A DNA stretch of 64,000 nucleotides from Stackebrandtia albiflava. Lineage in GTDB: Bacteria > Actinomycetota > Actinomycetes > Mycobacteriales > Micromonosporaceae. Below are positions 9,077 to 17,354 of the stretch, in pieces. Both the position numbers and the translations under genes were made by a program. The first letter of the stretch is position 1; each line of letters opens with the position of its first letter. Under the pieces are notes generated by a model. It did no database searches and had not been told where the DNA came from. It saw only the letters and a program-made list of their open reading frames with translations. The stretch is from NCBI RefSeq assembly GCF_007994225.1, contig NZ_VLLL01000005.1:1907142-1971141 (forward strand), written 5' to 3'.

Positions 9077-10088
9077 CAATGTCCTCCGATTGAGGTAGAA
9101 CGACCTCGACGGCACAGCCGACGGGGGTGTCCGCGATCCGGATGGCGCCGCCGTGCGACTCCACGGCGGACTTGGCGATGGCGAGGCCCAGACCGGTTCC
9201 GGCGCCGGTGGCGCGCTGCCCCCGGGTGAACCGCTCGAACACCCGCAGGCGTTCGCCGGGTGGGATCCCCGGCCCGGTGTCGGCGACCCGGATCGTGACG
9301 GTCACGCCGTCCCGCCACGCCGACACCCGCACGGTCGCACCGCGCCCGCCGTGCTTGACGGCGTTGACCACCAGGTTCCCCACCACCTGCCGCAGCCGTT
9401 CCCGGTCGGCGTGGACGGTGAGGGCCTCGGGTACGGCGACCGTCACCCTGCCGGCGGACTCGGGGACGGCCGCGAGGCAGTCCTCGATCAACGGCCGCAT
9501 CGCGAACCGTTCCCACCGCAGTGCCGTCGCCCCGGTGTCCAGCCGGGACACGTCGAGCAGCTGGTTCACCAACGTGCCGAGCCGTTCGGTCTGTGCCGCG
9601 GCCTCGGCAAGGGCGGCGGGAGTGGCGTCCGATACGCCGTCCGCCAGGTTCTCCAAGGTGGCGCGCAGCGCCGAGACCGGTGTCCGTAGTTCGTGGGCGA
9701 CGTTGGCGATGACCTCCCGGCGCTGCCGGTCGGCGGCGGCGAGATCGGCGGCCATCAGGTTGAACGCGTCGGCGAGTTGGCCGACCTCGTCCCGCGCCGT
9801 CGCCCTGACCCGGCGGCTGTAGTCGCCACGCGCCATCGCCTTGGCCGCGTCGGTCATCTGACGCAGTGGCGACGTCATTCCGTGCGCCAGGACCTGTGAG
9901 GTCACCACGGCGGCGACCGCGGCGGTGGCCGTGGTCTTGGGCGGCATCATGCCCAGGCCGAACCACAGCACGCACAGTCCCGCCCCGCCGGAGCACAGCA
10001 GCAGCAGGCCGACCTTGACCTTCAACGAGGGGATCGGGTCGAACGGTCGGGGCAGAAGGTCCATGAGGGCACGCAGACGCCGGCGCAT
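9063..10088 (-). CDS. Sensor histidine kinase (HAMP, HisKA, HATPase)
   Basis: A 341-aa kinase. A hydrophobic stretch near residues 25-75 gives one or two TM helices with almost no extracellular part, then HAMP (SPLRQMTDAAKAMARGDYSRRV), HisKA with the phospho-His in ANVAHELRTPVSALR (about residue 132), and an HATPase with N box (NLVVNAVKHGG), G1 (VADTGPGIPP), F box (FERFTRG) and G2 (GTGLGLAI). The minimal sensor region suggests it senses within the membrane or through a partner, for example the following DUF4173 protein. It pairs with the regulator just upstream. Confidence 0.93.
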   Translation of the reverse strand: MRRRLRALMDLLPRPFDPIPSLKVKVGLLLLCSGGAGLCVLWFGLGMMPPKTTATAAVAAVVTSQVLAHGMTSPLRQMTDAAKAMARGDYSRRVRATARDEVGQLADAFNLMAADLAAADRQRREVIANVAHELRTPVSALRATLENLADGVSDATPAALAEAAAQTERLGTLVNQLLDVSRLDTGATALRWERFAMRPLIEDCLAAVPESAGRVTVAVPEALTVHADRERLRQVVGNLVVNAVKHGGRGATVRVSAWRDGVTVTIRVADTGPGIPPGERLRVFERFTRGQRATGAGTGLGLAIAKSAVESHGGAIRIADTPVGCAVEVVLPQSEDIDVEF

Positions 10089-10136
10089 GAGTCATCGCAT
10101 TCGGTGGTCGGGTCGGTGGGGGCGGACGGGTGGGGG

Positions 10137-10835
10137 TCAGCGGTCGGGCGGTTGGAGGGCGTAGCCGACGCCGTGGACGGTGCGGATCAGTTCGGCACCC
10201 AGTTTCCGGCGCAGCGAGCGCACGTGACTGTCCACGGTGCGGGAGGCGGTCGGTCCGGCCCAGCCCCACACGGCGGTCAACAACTGTTCGCGGGTGGCGA
10301 CGGCGCCCGGTCGCCGGCACAGCCACCAGAGAAGGTCGAACTCCAGCGCCGTGAGGTGCACCGGCTCCCCCGCGCGGGACGTCTCCCGGGTCGCCGGATC
10401 CACGACGAGGTCACCGAGGTGGACCGCAGCGTCGGTCTCGGCTCCGGGGTAGCGGCTGACACGTCTGAGCAGAACGCGCACCCTGGCCGCGAGCTCGCGC
10501 ATGCTGAACGGCTTGGTGAGGTAGTCGTCGGCGCCCACGGCCAGACCCACCAACAGGTCGGTCTCCTCGTCGCGGGCGGTGAGCATGAGGACCGGTACCG
10601 GTCGCGCCGCCTGCACCCGGCGGCACACCTCCAACCCGTCGATGCCCGGAAGCATGACGTCCAGCACGATCAGGTCGGGCCGGAAGCGGGCGGCGTCCTC
10701 GACGGCGGCGAGGCCGTCCGTGCTGACCTCGACCAGGTGCCCCTCCGACCGGAGCCGCGCGGCCACGGACTCGGCGATGACCGGCTCGTCCTCGACGACG
10801 AGGATCCGGTGCGGCGCGGGGGTGCTTCTGTCCAT
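10137..10835 (-). CDS. OmpR-family response regulator
   Basis: A 232-aa regulator with a receiver domain (VVEDEP acidic pocket, phospho-Asp in LIVLDVMLPG, TAR, and K in YLTKPF) and a C-terminal winged helix (LTALEFDLLWWLCRRPGAVATREQLL, ending RTVHGVGYAL). It lies 48 bp upstream of its cognate kinase on the same strand. The leader upstream (10836-10905) is short, and no operator is obvious. Confidence 0.95.
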   Translation of the reverse strand: MDRSTPAPHRILVVEDEPVIAESVAARLRSEGHLVEVSTDGLAAVEDAARFRPDLIVLDVMLPGIDGLEVCRRVQAARPVPVLMLTARDEETDLLVGLAVGADDYLTKPFSMRELAARVRVLLRRVSRYPGAETDAAVHLGDLVVDPATRETSRAGEPVHLTALEFDLLWWLCRRPGAVATREQLLTAVWGWAGPTASRTVDSHVRSLRRKLGAELIRTVHGVGYALQPPDR

Positions 10836-10905
10836 GCCCCGAGGTTAGAAACAGTTCGTGCAGACGACGCCTCGGGCATGTGAAGATTCTGTGATGATCC
10901 GGCCG

Positions 10906-11265
10906 TCAGTCGAGGATGGTCTGCCAGCCGTCCCGGCGGGCGACCACCGCGCGGTCGCCGCGGATCACCACGGGCCGTTCGATGAGCCGCGGGTGGGCCG
11001 ACATCGCGGCCAGCCACCGGTCCCGGTTCTCGGCGTCGCGGGGCCAGTCGGCCATCCCCAGGTCGCGGTACTCGGCCTCCCCGGTGCGGCACAGTTCCCA
11101 CGGTTCCAGGCCCGCGCGGTCGAGCACGTCGGCGAGTTCGGCCGGGGTGGGCGGATCGGCGCGGTAGTCCCGCACGGTGACCGGCAGGTCGCCGGAGGTG
11201 AGGAGGGTGTGCGCCGCCCGGCTCTTCGAGCAGGCCGGGTTGTGCCAGATCGTCACCGGTTCCAT
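10906..11265 (-). CDS. ArsC/Spx-family thioredoxin-fold protein
   Basis: A 119-aa protein with the family's N-terminal motif WHNPACSKSRAAHTLL, where the Cys of CSKSR is the active-site residue of glutaredoxin-linked arsenate reductases. The C-terminus has HPRLIERPVVIRGDRAVVARR, matching the ArsC substrate-loop region with the conserved Arg after LIERP. No other ars gene is nearby, so it may be a general ArsC-like reductase rather than an arsenic-resistance enzyme. Confidence 0.85.
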   Translation of the reverse strand: MEPVTIWHNPACSKSRAAHTLLTSGDLPVTVRDYRADPPTPAELADVLDRAGLEPWELCRTGEAEYRDLGMADWPRDAENRDRWLAAMSAHPRLIERPVVIRGDRAVVARRDGWQTILD

Positions 11266-11323
11266 GGCGGTCCTCTCGTCGTGTCCGGACCCGGAATCAT
11301 CTCATCCGCCGCCGAACAGCACG

Positions 11324-11887
11324 TCAGGCGGCCCGGTGCCCGGCCATCCGCTCTCGCAGGCGTCGGCGGACCTCCTCGATCGGCGGACCGAACGACTCGC
11401 GGCGGAGGGCGGACAGCCGCGACCGGAACTCCCGGACGACGTCGGCACCGGCGGTGCCGAACTCGGAGACGAACTCCGGCTCCGGCAACCCGAAACCCTC
11501 GTCGCTGATCCTGACCTGCCATCCGGTCATACCGACCGTCCGGATCCTGATCGTCCTACCGGGAGCCGCGCCGACCGCCGTCAGCTCCCCCGCCGCGGTG
11601 AGGAAGCCCCGTTGCGCCGGGTCGGTCGCGGTGGCGGGGTCGGTGAGCCGCGTGACGCCGTGGACGTCGAGGAGACGGTGGTAACCGCGCAGGTAGCCCG
11701 TGCTGAGCAGTCGCAACAGTGCGGCCAGCTGGTGTTCGAGCGTGTCCTTTCGGTACTCGCCGAACGCGCGCGGCCGGAAGGCGACCGTCGCGGAGTCACC
11801 CCGCCCGGTCATCTCGGCACGGATGCGGTTGTCCGGTGACACGACCTTGACCGTGATGCGGGCGGCACGTTCCGCGAGCGTTCCCAT
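11324..11887 (-). CDS. Uncharacterised protein, possible YbaB-like N-terminus
   Basis: A 187-aa soluble protein. The N-terminal 70 residues (ARITVKVVSPDNRIRAEMTGRG, then FRPRAFGEYRKDTLEHQLAALLR) resemble YbaB/EbfC-type proteins that sit beside WXG100 genes in actinobacteria. The rest is unassigned. Start at 11887 (ATG) follows GAAGGGGAAGCGC. It is divergent from the WXG-like pair (142 bp gap), suggesting one functional group. The family call is tentative; no enzymatic motif is visible. Confidence 0.65.
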   Translation of the reverse strand: MGTLAERAARITVKVVSPDNRIRAEMTGRGDSATVAFRPRAFGEYRKDTLEHQLAALLRLLSTGYLRGYHRLLDVHGVTRLTDPATATDPAQRGFLTAAGELTAVGAAPGRTIRIRTVGMTGWQVRISDEGFGLPEPEFVSEFGTAGADVVREFRSRLSALRRESFGPPIEEVRRRLRERMAGHRAA

Positions 11888-12029
11888 GCGCTTCCCCTTC
11901 GAGGCGAAGTGTTCCGGATCCCGTAACCCCGAGTCCAGACTGGAGCGGCGGTCACCGCGCGACACTTGCGCCCGGCTTCCACCGAAGACCGAATCCACCT
12001 GTCGCAAGTGAACGGACGGAACCGAGGAC

Positions 12030-12431
12030 ATGACCTCAGAGTTGAGAATCGACGACATCACCGACCTGTGGCGGACCGGCGCGGTGCACCTTCGCACCGC
12101 GGCGGTCCAGTTCGCCAAGGCCGCGCAGAGCGCACACGACAGTGCCGCCGACCAGGACGCGGCGTTCACCCGTACGTCCGGTGGCCGGGGGCCGCTGTAT
12201 CCGGTGTGGACGGCGCTGCGGAACCGGTTGCAGGACGAGGTGTTCGTCAAGAGCCGCGACAACCTGGTACGCGCGGGCGAGGTGCTGGCGGCCGTCGCGG
12301 TGGACTTCGCCGAACGGGACGCCGGGCACTCCGCCGAACTCGACCGGGTGCGCGAACAGGTGGAGGACGGCCCCGAATACGAGCGCCCACCGACGGTGCC
12401 CACCGCACCGTCCAGCGACGACCCGCAGTGA
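12030..12431 (+). CDS. WXG100-like / type VII secretion-like helical protein
   Basis: A 133-aa protein predicted as two long amphipathic helices around a central turn with a Trp (GPLYPVWTALRNR), followed by an acidic Pro-rich tail. This is the shape of actinobacterial ESX/WXG100-related small proteins, though the exact W-x-G is not present. ATG 12030 follows GAGGA. The next gene starts 33 bp later, so the two are one operon. No ESX ATPase or EccD is in the window. Confidence 0.65.
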   Translation: MTSELRIDDITDLWRTGAVHLRTAAVQFAKAAQSAHDSAADQDAAFTRTSGGRGPLYPVWTALRNRLQDEVFVKSRDNLVRAGEVLAAVAVDFAERDAGHSAELDRVREQVEDGPEYERPPTVPTAPSSDDPQ

Positions 12432-12464
12432 ACCCCGCACACCCGCCCCCGATGGGAGACCCGC

Positions 12465-13436
12465 ATGACCGACGTCGATCCGGATTTCGCCGGACCCAGC
12501 CGTGACAAGGCCGCCGAGATCGCGCTCGTCGACGACGCCGCGATCGAGGCGGCCGTCGACCGCGTGATCGAGGCGGCGGTACGACAACGCACGAAGGAGG
12601 TGAACTCCGACCTGGGGGCCTCGGGCATCCCCGGCCCGTACCCCGACGACATGTTCCCGACCGAGGCGGACTACCAGTGGGTGAGAACCTGGTTCACGCC
12701 GTTCTACGACCGGGATCCCACGCTGGTGACCGGGATGGCGGCGTCCCTCGCCGGCGCCAAGGGCGCGTTGAACTCCGGTCGCGCCACCGTGGTGGCGAAC
12801 GCCTCCAGCGCGGTCGAGCAGTGGGCGGGCGCCACCCGTGACGACTTCAAGACGTACTTCCTGGATCCGTTCCCCAACGCGGTCGCCAACCAGAAGGTGG
12901 TCGTGGACGAGCTGTGCGTGGTGTTGGCGGGATACGAGGCGGTGCTCCGGCAGGGCCGCCGTGACGCCGAGAAGATCGCCGACGACACCGCGAAGGTGCT
13001 GGACTCGCTGGACGACTGCACCAGCGCGGAGGTGTTGGTGGTGCTGGGCATCATCACGGCCGCCACCACCGTCATCGGCGCGATCCCGGCCGCCGGGGCG
13101 GCACTCGGGCTGGGCGGCTCGATGGCACTGATCCGAGGCGGTGCGCAGTTCGGCGCCGCAGGCGTGGAGTCGGCCAGGATCAAGGGGGACACCGTGGAGG
13201 GGGTCCTCCAGTCGATGGTCGACGGCTGCAAGGCGCTTCAGGACACGATGGACGGTGTGGAGCAGGGCCTGGCGGACGCGCTGTCGGAGAGCGGTGAGGC
13301 GGTCGGACGGGTGTTGTCGGCCGGGAATCCGCTCGACGTGACCGCGTTGCTGCCCCACGAACCGAACGGGGACGGCGTCACCGACGTGACCGACGGTGAC
13401 CGGCCGGGTTCCGAGGAGTGGCGCGGTAGACGGTGA
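12465..13436 (+). CDS. Large WXG-like protein with hydrophobic hairpin
   Basis: A 323-aa protein. A helical region with W120-A-G122 (EQWAGATRDDF) resembles the WXG turn of type VII substrates. Residues 196-222 are strongly hydrophobic and Gly/Ala rich (LVVLGIITAATTVIGAIPAAG), like a membrane-inserting hairpin. Another helical region follows, then a short acidic tail. No C-terminal toxin domain is visible. By context it is probably exported or a structural partner of the preceding protein. Function is unknown. Confidence 0.65.
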   Translation: MTDVDPDFAGPSRDKAAEIALVDDAAIEAAVDRVIEAAVRQRTKEVNSDLGASGIPGPYPDDMFPTEADYQWVRTWFTPFYDRDPTLVTGMAASLAGAKGALNSGRATVVANASSAVEQWAGATRDDFKTYFLDPFPNAVANQKVVVDELCVVLAGYEAVLRQGRRDAEKIADDTAKVLDSLDDCTSAEVLVVLGIITAATTVIGAIPAAGAALGLGGSMALIRGGAQFGAAGVESARIKGDTVEGVLQSMVDGCKALQDTMDGVEQGLADALSESGEAVGRVLSAGNPLDVTALLPHEPNGDGVTDVTDGDRPGSEEWRGRR

Positions 13437-13446
13437 CGCGGGCCGG

Positions 13447-13477
13447 GACCGGGTGGGACCGTCGGTCCCTCCCGGTC
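13447..13477. terminator. Bidirectional hairpin between convergent genes
   Basis: A 14-bp stem (13447-13460 with 13464-13477, one mismatch) and a 3-nt loop lie between the stops at 13436 and 13491. It is suitable for terminating both transcripts. Confidence 0.65.
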
Positions 13478-13490
13478 GTCAGTGGTCCGT

Positions 13491-14126
13491 TCAGGACGGC
13501 CGGTCGAGGTGTTCCGCCAGTTCGCGGAGCATCGCCTTACGGGACCGGACGCCGCACAACACCCGCCGCAGGACACCGCCGTCGATGACGAGCTGGATCG
13601 GCAGGTGTTCGCCGGTGACACCCCATTCGGCGGCGCGTCCGGGTGACTCCGCGACGTCGACCACCTCGACGCGCAGGCGTCCGGTGGTCAGCGCGACGAT
13701 CTCGGCGAGCTGGCGCCGGTAGACCCGGCTGCTCAGGTCGGTCTCTGCCGTGAAGACCAGGAGGGTGAGGTCGCCGACCGGCGCGGTGACGCCCTCTGGG
13801 GCCTGGACCGTCTCGTAGTGCGGGTCGCGCCGCCATTCCACCATGGTCTTCCAGCGGTTGTCGCCGGCGTGGTAACTGAGGAAGGCGTCGTCGAGCAGCG
13901 CCCGCGAGGTGGTCGTGAACGTGTAGTGCCGGTGGCAGTCGCCGTCCCTGAATTCGAGCGAGAAGGCGTCGGACTGGGGCAGGAAACAGGTCTGGATGTA
14001 TTCCTGCGGGGCGGTACCGAGGATGGCGATGGCGTGTTCGCCGCGTCCCAGTGATTCGAGGTGGGTGGAGATCTGCGCGGGGGTCGCGTCGTCGGAGATC
14101 CGGTCGAAGTCGGATTCGAGGAACAT
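13491..14126 (-). CDS. Uncharacterised protein, possible C-terminal thioredoxin-like fold
   Basis: A 211-aa soluble protein starting MFLESDFDRISDDATPAQISTHL. The last 70 residues have the rhythm of a thioredoxin-like strand-helix unit (GVTGEHLPIQLVIDGGVLRRVLCGVRSRKAMLRELAEHL, with the LPIQLVIDGG part resembling the cis-Pro region). No CxxC is present, so redox activity is doubtful. It follows the next gene by 2 bp, so both are co-expressed. The frame is open further upstream, but the ATG at 14126 fits the gene boundary. Confidence 0.65.
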   Translation of the reverse strand: MFLESDFDRISDDATPAQISTHLESLGRGEHAIAILGTAPQEYIQTCFLPQSDAFSLEFRDGDCHRHYTFTTTSRALLDDAFLSYHAGDNRWKTMVEWRRDPHYETVQAPEGVTAPVGDLTLLVFTAETDLSSRVYRRQLAEIVALTTGRLRVEVVDVAESPGRAAEWGVTGEHLPIQLVIDGGVLRRVLCGVRSRKAMLRELAEHLDRPS

Positions 14127-14128
14127 CG

Positions 14129-14875
14129 TCAGTCGTCCTTCCCGGTGGCGAACGACCACAACAGCTCCGAGACCCGGTCGAGGTCGCATCCGGTGTGCGG
14201 CGGATCGGACTCCCAGGTGAAATCGGTGCCCCAGTCGTACTCGATGTGGATGGTCCGTCCGCGGTGGTTCTCGCACTCGACCCGGCCGGAGCGTCCTCCG
14301 GCGATGAACCGCAGGATCGACTCGACCTGTGAGGCGTCGCCGGGGAATCCCTCGTCGCGGACCACCTCCGGGCGGCCCTGCTGCGTGAAGGCGAAGGAGT
14401 AGCGCAGGAGAGGGCTGGGGCGGCGTTCCCAGTCGCTGTAACGGATGTCCCGGCGGATCCGGCGCCGGGCCAGGTCCTCGGATTCGGTCATCGACACCTC
14501 GCACTCCCAGCCGGGGAACAGTCCGTACACCCGCCGGTCGATCGCGGGGTCTCCGGAGGGGGTCAGGTCGGCGGCGGCGGGAAGGACCGCGACGGCACTG
14601 TCGAATCCGTACGTGGCCAGGCGCAGTCCGCCGACCGCGATCATCGGCGGCGCGGTGAACAACTCGTCCAGGTGGCCGCGCGCGAACGACACGAACCGCC
14701 GCACGTCCGCCTCGTCGGTCCGCCGCGCGACGTTGACCTGGAACAGGACCCGTTCACCCGGGTGAGGCAGGTACAGGATCCGCACCCTCGGACCGCCGGT
14801 CCCCTCCCAGGTGTCGTCCAGCCCGGGCACCGGCTCCAGCGGCAACTTCTCGCGCAGTGCGGCGAGCACGTCCAT
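14129..14875 (-). CDS. Uncharacterised soluble protein
   Basis: A 248-aa protein beginning MDVLAALREKLPLEPVPG. It is rich in aromatic and Arg residues (YSDWERRPSPLLRYSFAFTQQG; HIEYDWGTDFTWESD) with no TM segment or known motif. It precedes the Trx-like protein by 2 bp in one operon, adjacent to the WXG-like cluster. Small soluble partner or immunity-type proteins are common in such places, but that is only a guess from context. Confidence 0.65.
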   Translation of the reverse strand: MDVLAALREKLPLEPVPGLDDTWEGTGGPRVRILYLPHPGERVLFQVNVARRTDEADVRRFVSFARGHLDELFTAPPMIAVGGLRLATYGFDSAVAVLPAAADLTPSGDPAIDRRVYGLFPGWECEVSMTESEDLARRRIRRDIRYSDWERRPSPLLRYSFAFTQQGRPEVVRDEGFPGDASQVESILRFIAGGRSGRVECENHRGRTIHIEYDWGTDFTWESDPPHTGCDLDRVSELLWSFATGKDD

Positions 14876-14965
14876 GTGGATTCCCTTGTGGCGAGTGGGG
14901 GGGTGTCGGTCGTACCGTAACCGGGTGCGTCAAGCCGCCGGGGCGATCGGATAACGTGGCCGTCC

Positions 14966-15403
14966 ATGACCCGTTCCATCGCCGTCGTCAGCGGATACTT
15001 CAGCCCACTCCACGTCGGCCACATACGGATGATGCGGGAGGCGCGCGGGCTCGCGGACCTGCTGGTCGTCGTCGTCAACAACGACGCCCAACAGGTCCTC
15101 AAGAAGGGGCGGGTCGTCATCCCGGCCCGTGACCGGGCCGAGGTCGTCGGAGCCGTCGGCGTGGTGGACGAGGTGGTCCTCGCCGTCGACGAGGACCCGT
15201 CGGTGCGGGAGACGTTGCGGCTCTTGCGGAAGCGGTACCCGAACGATCGGATCGTCTTCGCCAACGGTGGTGACCGCAGTGACGCCGGGCTGATCGCCGA
15301 GGCCGACGTGTGCGCGGAGTCGGGCATCGAGATCGTCTTCGGTGTCGGCGGGGCGGACAAGGCCGACTCCAGCTCGCGGATCATCGCCGAAACCGGCCTG
15401 TGA
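14966..15403 (+). CDS. Cytidylyltransferase-like nucleotidyltransferase
   Basis: A 145-aa protein of the HxGH superfamily. The nucleotide-binding motif is GYFSPLHVGHIRMM near residue 10, and the second motif SSSRIIAETG ends the protein, matching the S/T-S-S-R-I signature. Size and motifs resemble glycerol-3-phosphate cytidylyltransferase (TagD) or ADP-heptose synthase domains. No wall polysaccharide or heptose genes are adjacent, so the acceptor substrate is not assigned. Confidence 0.85.
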   Translation: MTRSIAVVSGYFSPLHVGHIRMMREARGLADLLVVVVNNDAQQVLKKGRVVIPARDRAEVVGAVGVVDEVVLAVDEDPSVRETLRLLRKRYPNDRIVFANGGDRSDAGLIAEADVCAESGIEIVFGVGGADKADSSSRIIAETGL

Positions 15404-15438
15404 AGGGCGACCGCCGGCGCCGGGCGTCCTCTCGGAAC

Positions 15439-15488
15439 GTGACGGCACGGCGCGGCGAGCCCGGCGTGCCGTCACTCCGGGCTCGCCG
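15439..15488. terminator. Two interleaved hairpins between convergent genes
   Basis: Stem A pairs 15439-15449 with 15465-15475 (GTGACGGCACG/CGTGCCGTCAC, 11 bp). Stem B pairs 15453-15464 with 15477-15488 (CGGCGAGCCCGG/CCGGGCTCGCCG, 12 bp). The arms alternate A-B-A-B, so both cannot form as simple hairpins at once. They lie between the stops at 15403 and 15499, and one may end each transcript. Confidence 0.65.
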
Positions 15489-15498
15489 GTTCGTCGCC

Positions 15499-16506
15499 TC
15501 AGTCGCGCGCGTGCCAGGCGGCCAGGATCTCGGCCTCCTTCTCGCGGGTGAGCGCCTTGTACCGGCTGCCCTCGGCGTTGGGGACGGGCCGCTCGTCCAG
15601 CGTGGCGTACCAGTCGCGGGCGGTCTCGGCCAGCGGCCGGATGCGCAGGCCGGCGGCGATGGCGGTGCTCGTGTCGCGGCTGAGGAAGCCCGCGTACTCC
15701 GGCAACGGCAGCCACAGCCCCAGGCTCTGCTCCCCCGACCAGGGTTTGACCCCGTGCTCCTGCAGGAACTCCTGATCGACCCAGGTGAAGCGGGGTGAGA
15801 CGTCCAGCCCTTCGGCGATCTGCGTGAGGAAGTCGGCACGGGTCATCGGGAGGCTGATGCCGTCGTACACGCCGGTGGTGTCCGATTCGGCGGCGTCGAG
15901 GATCCACTCCGCCAGGTCGCGGACGTCGACGTACTGGACGAGTTCGTCCGGTGCGCCCGGCGCCAGTACCTCGCCGCCTTCGGCGATCCGGTCGGGCCAG
16001 TGGCCGAAGCGGTAGCTCGGGTCGCCGTTGCCGACGATGAGTCCGGCGCGGACGACGAACGCCCGGCCGGGTTTGGCGGCGAGGACCAGGTTCTCGCAGG
16101 TGACCTTGCTGGCGCCGTACTTCTCGATGTCGGGGTCGAGGCTGTCGTCGGGGACGGGGTCGCGCAGGACGCCCGTCTCGACGGTCTGCCCCGGTGTCGC
16201 CTCGTCGGCGTACGCGCTGCACGAGGACACGAAGGTCCAGTGCCCGGTCGTGGCCGCGAGGGTGTCCAGGGCGCTCTTGACCTGGCCGGGGAGACGGGCG
16301 ACGTCGACGACGGCGTCGAAGTGTTCGCCCGCCAGGGCGCTCAACCCGTCCGGGGAGTCCCGGTCGGCCTTGACGAAGCGGGCGCCCTCGGGCGGTTCGC
16401 CGCTCTCGCCGCGCGCGACGACCGTGACGTCGTGTCCGCGTGCGAGGGCGGTGACGGCGACGGCCTTTGACAGGAAGACGGTTCCTCCGAGGACAAGCAA
16501 TCTCAT
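15499..16506 (-). CDS. NAD(P)-dependent epimerase/dehydratase (extended SDR)
   Basis: A 335-aa Rossmann protein starting MRLLVLGGTVFLSKAVAVTAL, the GGTxFLxxxx variant of the SDR nucleotide-binding motif typical of actinobacterial extended/atypical SDR reductases. The usual YxxxK appears as YGASKVTCENL near residue 140. The C-terminal half holds the substrate domain (FTWVDQEFLQEHGVKPWSG). ATG 16506 was chosen over upstream starts because the Rossmann strand begins directly there. Substrate unknown. Confidence 0.85.
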   Translation of the reverse strand: MRLLVLGGTVFLSKAVAVTALARGHDVTVVARGESGEPPEGARFVKADRDSPDGLSALAGEHFDAVVDVARLPGQVKSALDTLAATTGHWTFVSSCSAYADEATPGQTVETGVLRDPVPDDSLDPDIEKYGASKVTCENLVLAAKPGRAFVVRAGLIVGNGDPSYRFGHWPDRIAEGGEVLAPGAPDELVQYVDVRDLAEWILDAAESDTTGVYDGISLPMTRADFLTQIAEGLDVSPRFTWVDQEFLQEHGVKPWSGEQSLGLWLPLPEYAGFLSRDTSTAIAAGLRIRPLAETARDWYATLDERPVPNAEGSRYKALTREKEAEILAAWHARD

Positions 16507-16565
16507 CGTTTCACCTTGCCGCATCGGGCCCGGTGGGGCCAACCGCATTCGCTGACGGCAGATAC

Positions 16566-16607
16566 GTCAACCGGAGTTGACAACACCGGATTGTCAATGT
16601 AAGTTGA
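16566..16607. promoter_or_regulatory. Cluster of GTTGAC/GTCAAC half-sites before the HTH gene
   Basis: Four half-sites occur in 42 bp: GTCAAC 16566-16571, GTTGAC 16576-16581, GTCAA 16593-16597 and GTTGAC 16603-16608. They form inverted pairs; TTGACAA/TTGTCAA (16577-16583, 16591-16597) is a perfect 7-bp repeat with a 7-nt spacer. The cluster ends just before the ATG at 16612. It is a good candidate operator for the small HTH protein, and TTGACA also matches a -35 box. Confidence 0.55.
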
Positions 16608-16611
16608 CAGC

Positions 16612-16821
16612 ATGACCGACACCACCGAACTGGTCACGGCCGCCGCCGGCGCCGATCCCGCCGACGGACTCCGCGCGGTCGCCGCGCTGCGCCGCCTGCT
16701 GGAACACCTGGAGGCCGCGCAGGTCCGCAACGCCCGGGAACAGGGCTGGCCGTGGCAGCGCATCGCCGTCGAACTCGGCGTGACCCGACAGGCCGTCCAC
16801 AAGAAACACCGTAGGAGCTGA
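16612..16821 (+). CDS. Small helix-turn-helix protein
   Basis: A 69-aa protein that is mostly one HTH unit: RRLLEHLEAAQVRNAREQGWPWQRIAVELGVTRQAVHKKHRRS, with the recognition helix at VTRQAVHKKH. It lies 5 bp ahead of a Clp N-domain protein, an arrangement I recognise from many actinobacteria. It probably binds the repeated GTTGAC sites just upstream and so controls itself and the next gene. The role is inferred. Confidence 0.85.
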   Translation: MTDTTELVTAAAGADPADGLRAVAALRRLLEHLEAAQVRNAREQGWPWQRIAVELGVTRQAVHKKHRRS

Positions 16822-16826
16822 GGCAC

Positions 16827-17354
16827 GTGTTCGAGAAGTTCAGCCGTCGCACCGTCCGGGCGGTGCACACCGCCGTCCGCACCGCCCAGCAGGACGACTC
16901 GCCGACGATCGAGGAGGAACACCTCCTCTTCGGCATCCTGTCCGAAGCAGGACCCGTCTCGCGCCGGGTCCTGGGATCGCGGATCACTCCAGAGGCACTG
17001 CGCGAGGCCTTCGCCCGCGCCCGGCGGCGCGGCGACCTCAGCGAGACCGACATGGCCGCGCTCCGCCGGATGGGCATCGACGTCCGGTCCGCGACCGCGG
17101 CCCTGGAGTGGCGCGACGAACCACGCCGTGCGCGACCCCGGCGCCGCTTCGGAGGCGGTCACCGGCCGTTCAGCCCGGACTCCAAACGCGCCCTCTCGGG
17201 CGCGGTGGCCGAGGCCCGTGAGATGGGGGCCCGCCGGATCGAGGACGTGCACGTCCTGCTGGCGGTGCTGCGCGGCGGCGGTCTGGCCTCCGGCGTCCTC
17301 ACCGACCTCGGCCTCGACTACCAGGCGGTCCGCCGCGCCCTGGGTGGCGGCTGA
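16827..17354 (+). CDS. Clp N-terminal (R) domain protein without ATPase
   Basis: A 175-aa protein made of two ClpA/ClpC N-domain repeats: FSRRTVRAVHTAVRTAQQDDSPTIEEEHLLFGIL (residues 4-40) and FSPDSKRALSGAVAEAREMGARRIEDVHVLLAVL (about 115-150), joined by a basic linker. It has no AAA+ domain, so it cannot unfold proteins itself. It may act as an adaptor or substrate-binding protein. The gene overlaps the 3' end of the convergent membrane-protein gene by 37 bp. Confidence 0.88.
   Translation: MFEKFSRRTVRAVHTAVRTAQQDDSPTIEEEHLLFGILSEAGPVSRRVLGSRITPEALREAFARARRRGDLSETDMAALRRMGIDVRSATAALEWRDEPRRARPRRRFGGGHRPFSPDSKRALSGAVAEAREMGARRIEDVHVLLAVLRGGGLASGVLTDLGLDYQAVRRALGGG

Noticed and set aside
10906-11265. 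Arsenic-resistance operon
   Set aside because: Only an ArsC-like protein is present; no ArsR, ArsB or Acr3 nearby.
12030-13436. Complete type VII secretion locus
   Set aside because: No EccC ATPase, EccD channel, mycosin or canonical ESX pair is present; only WXG-like proteins.
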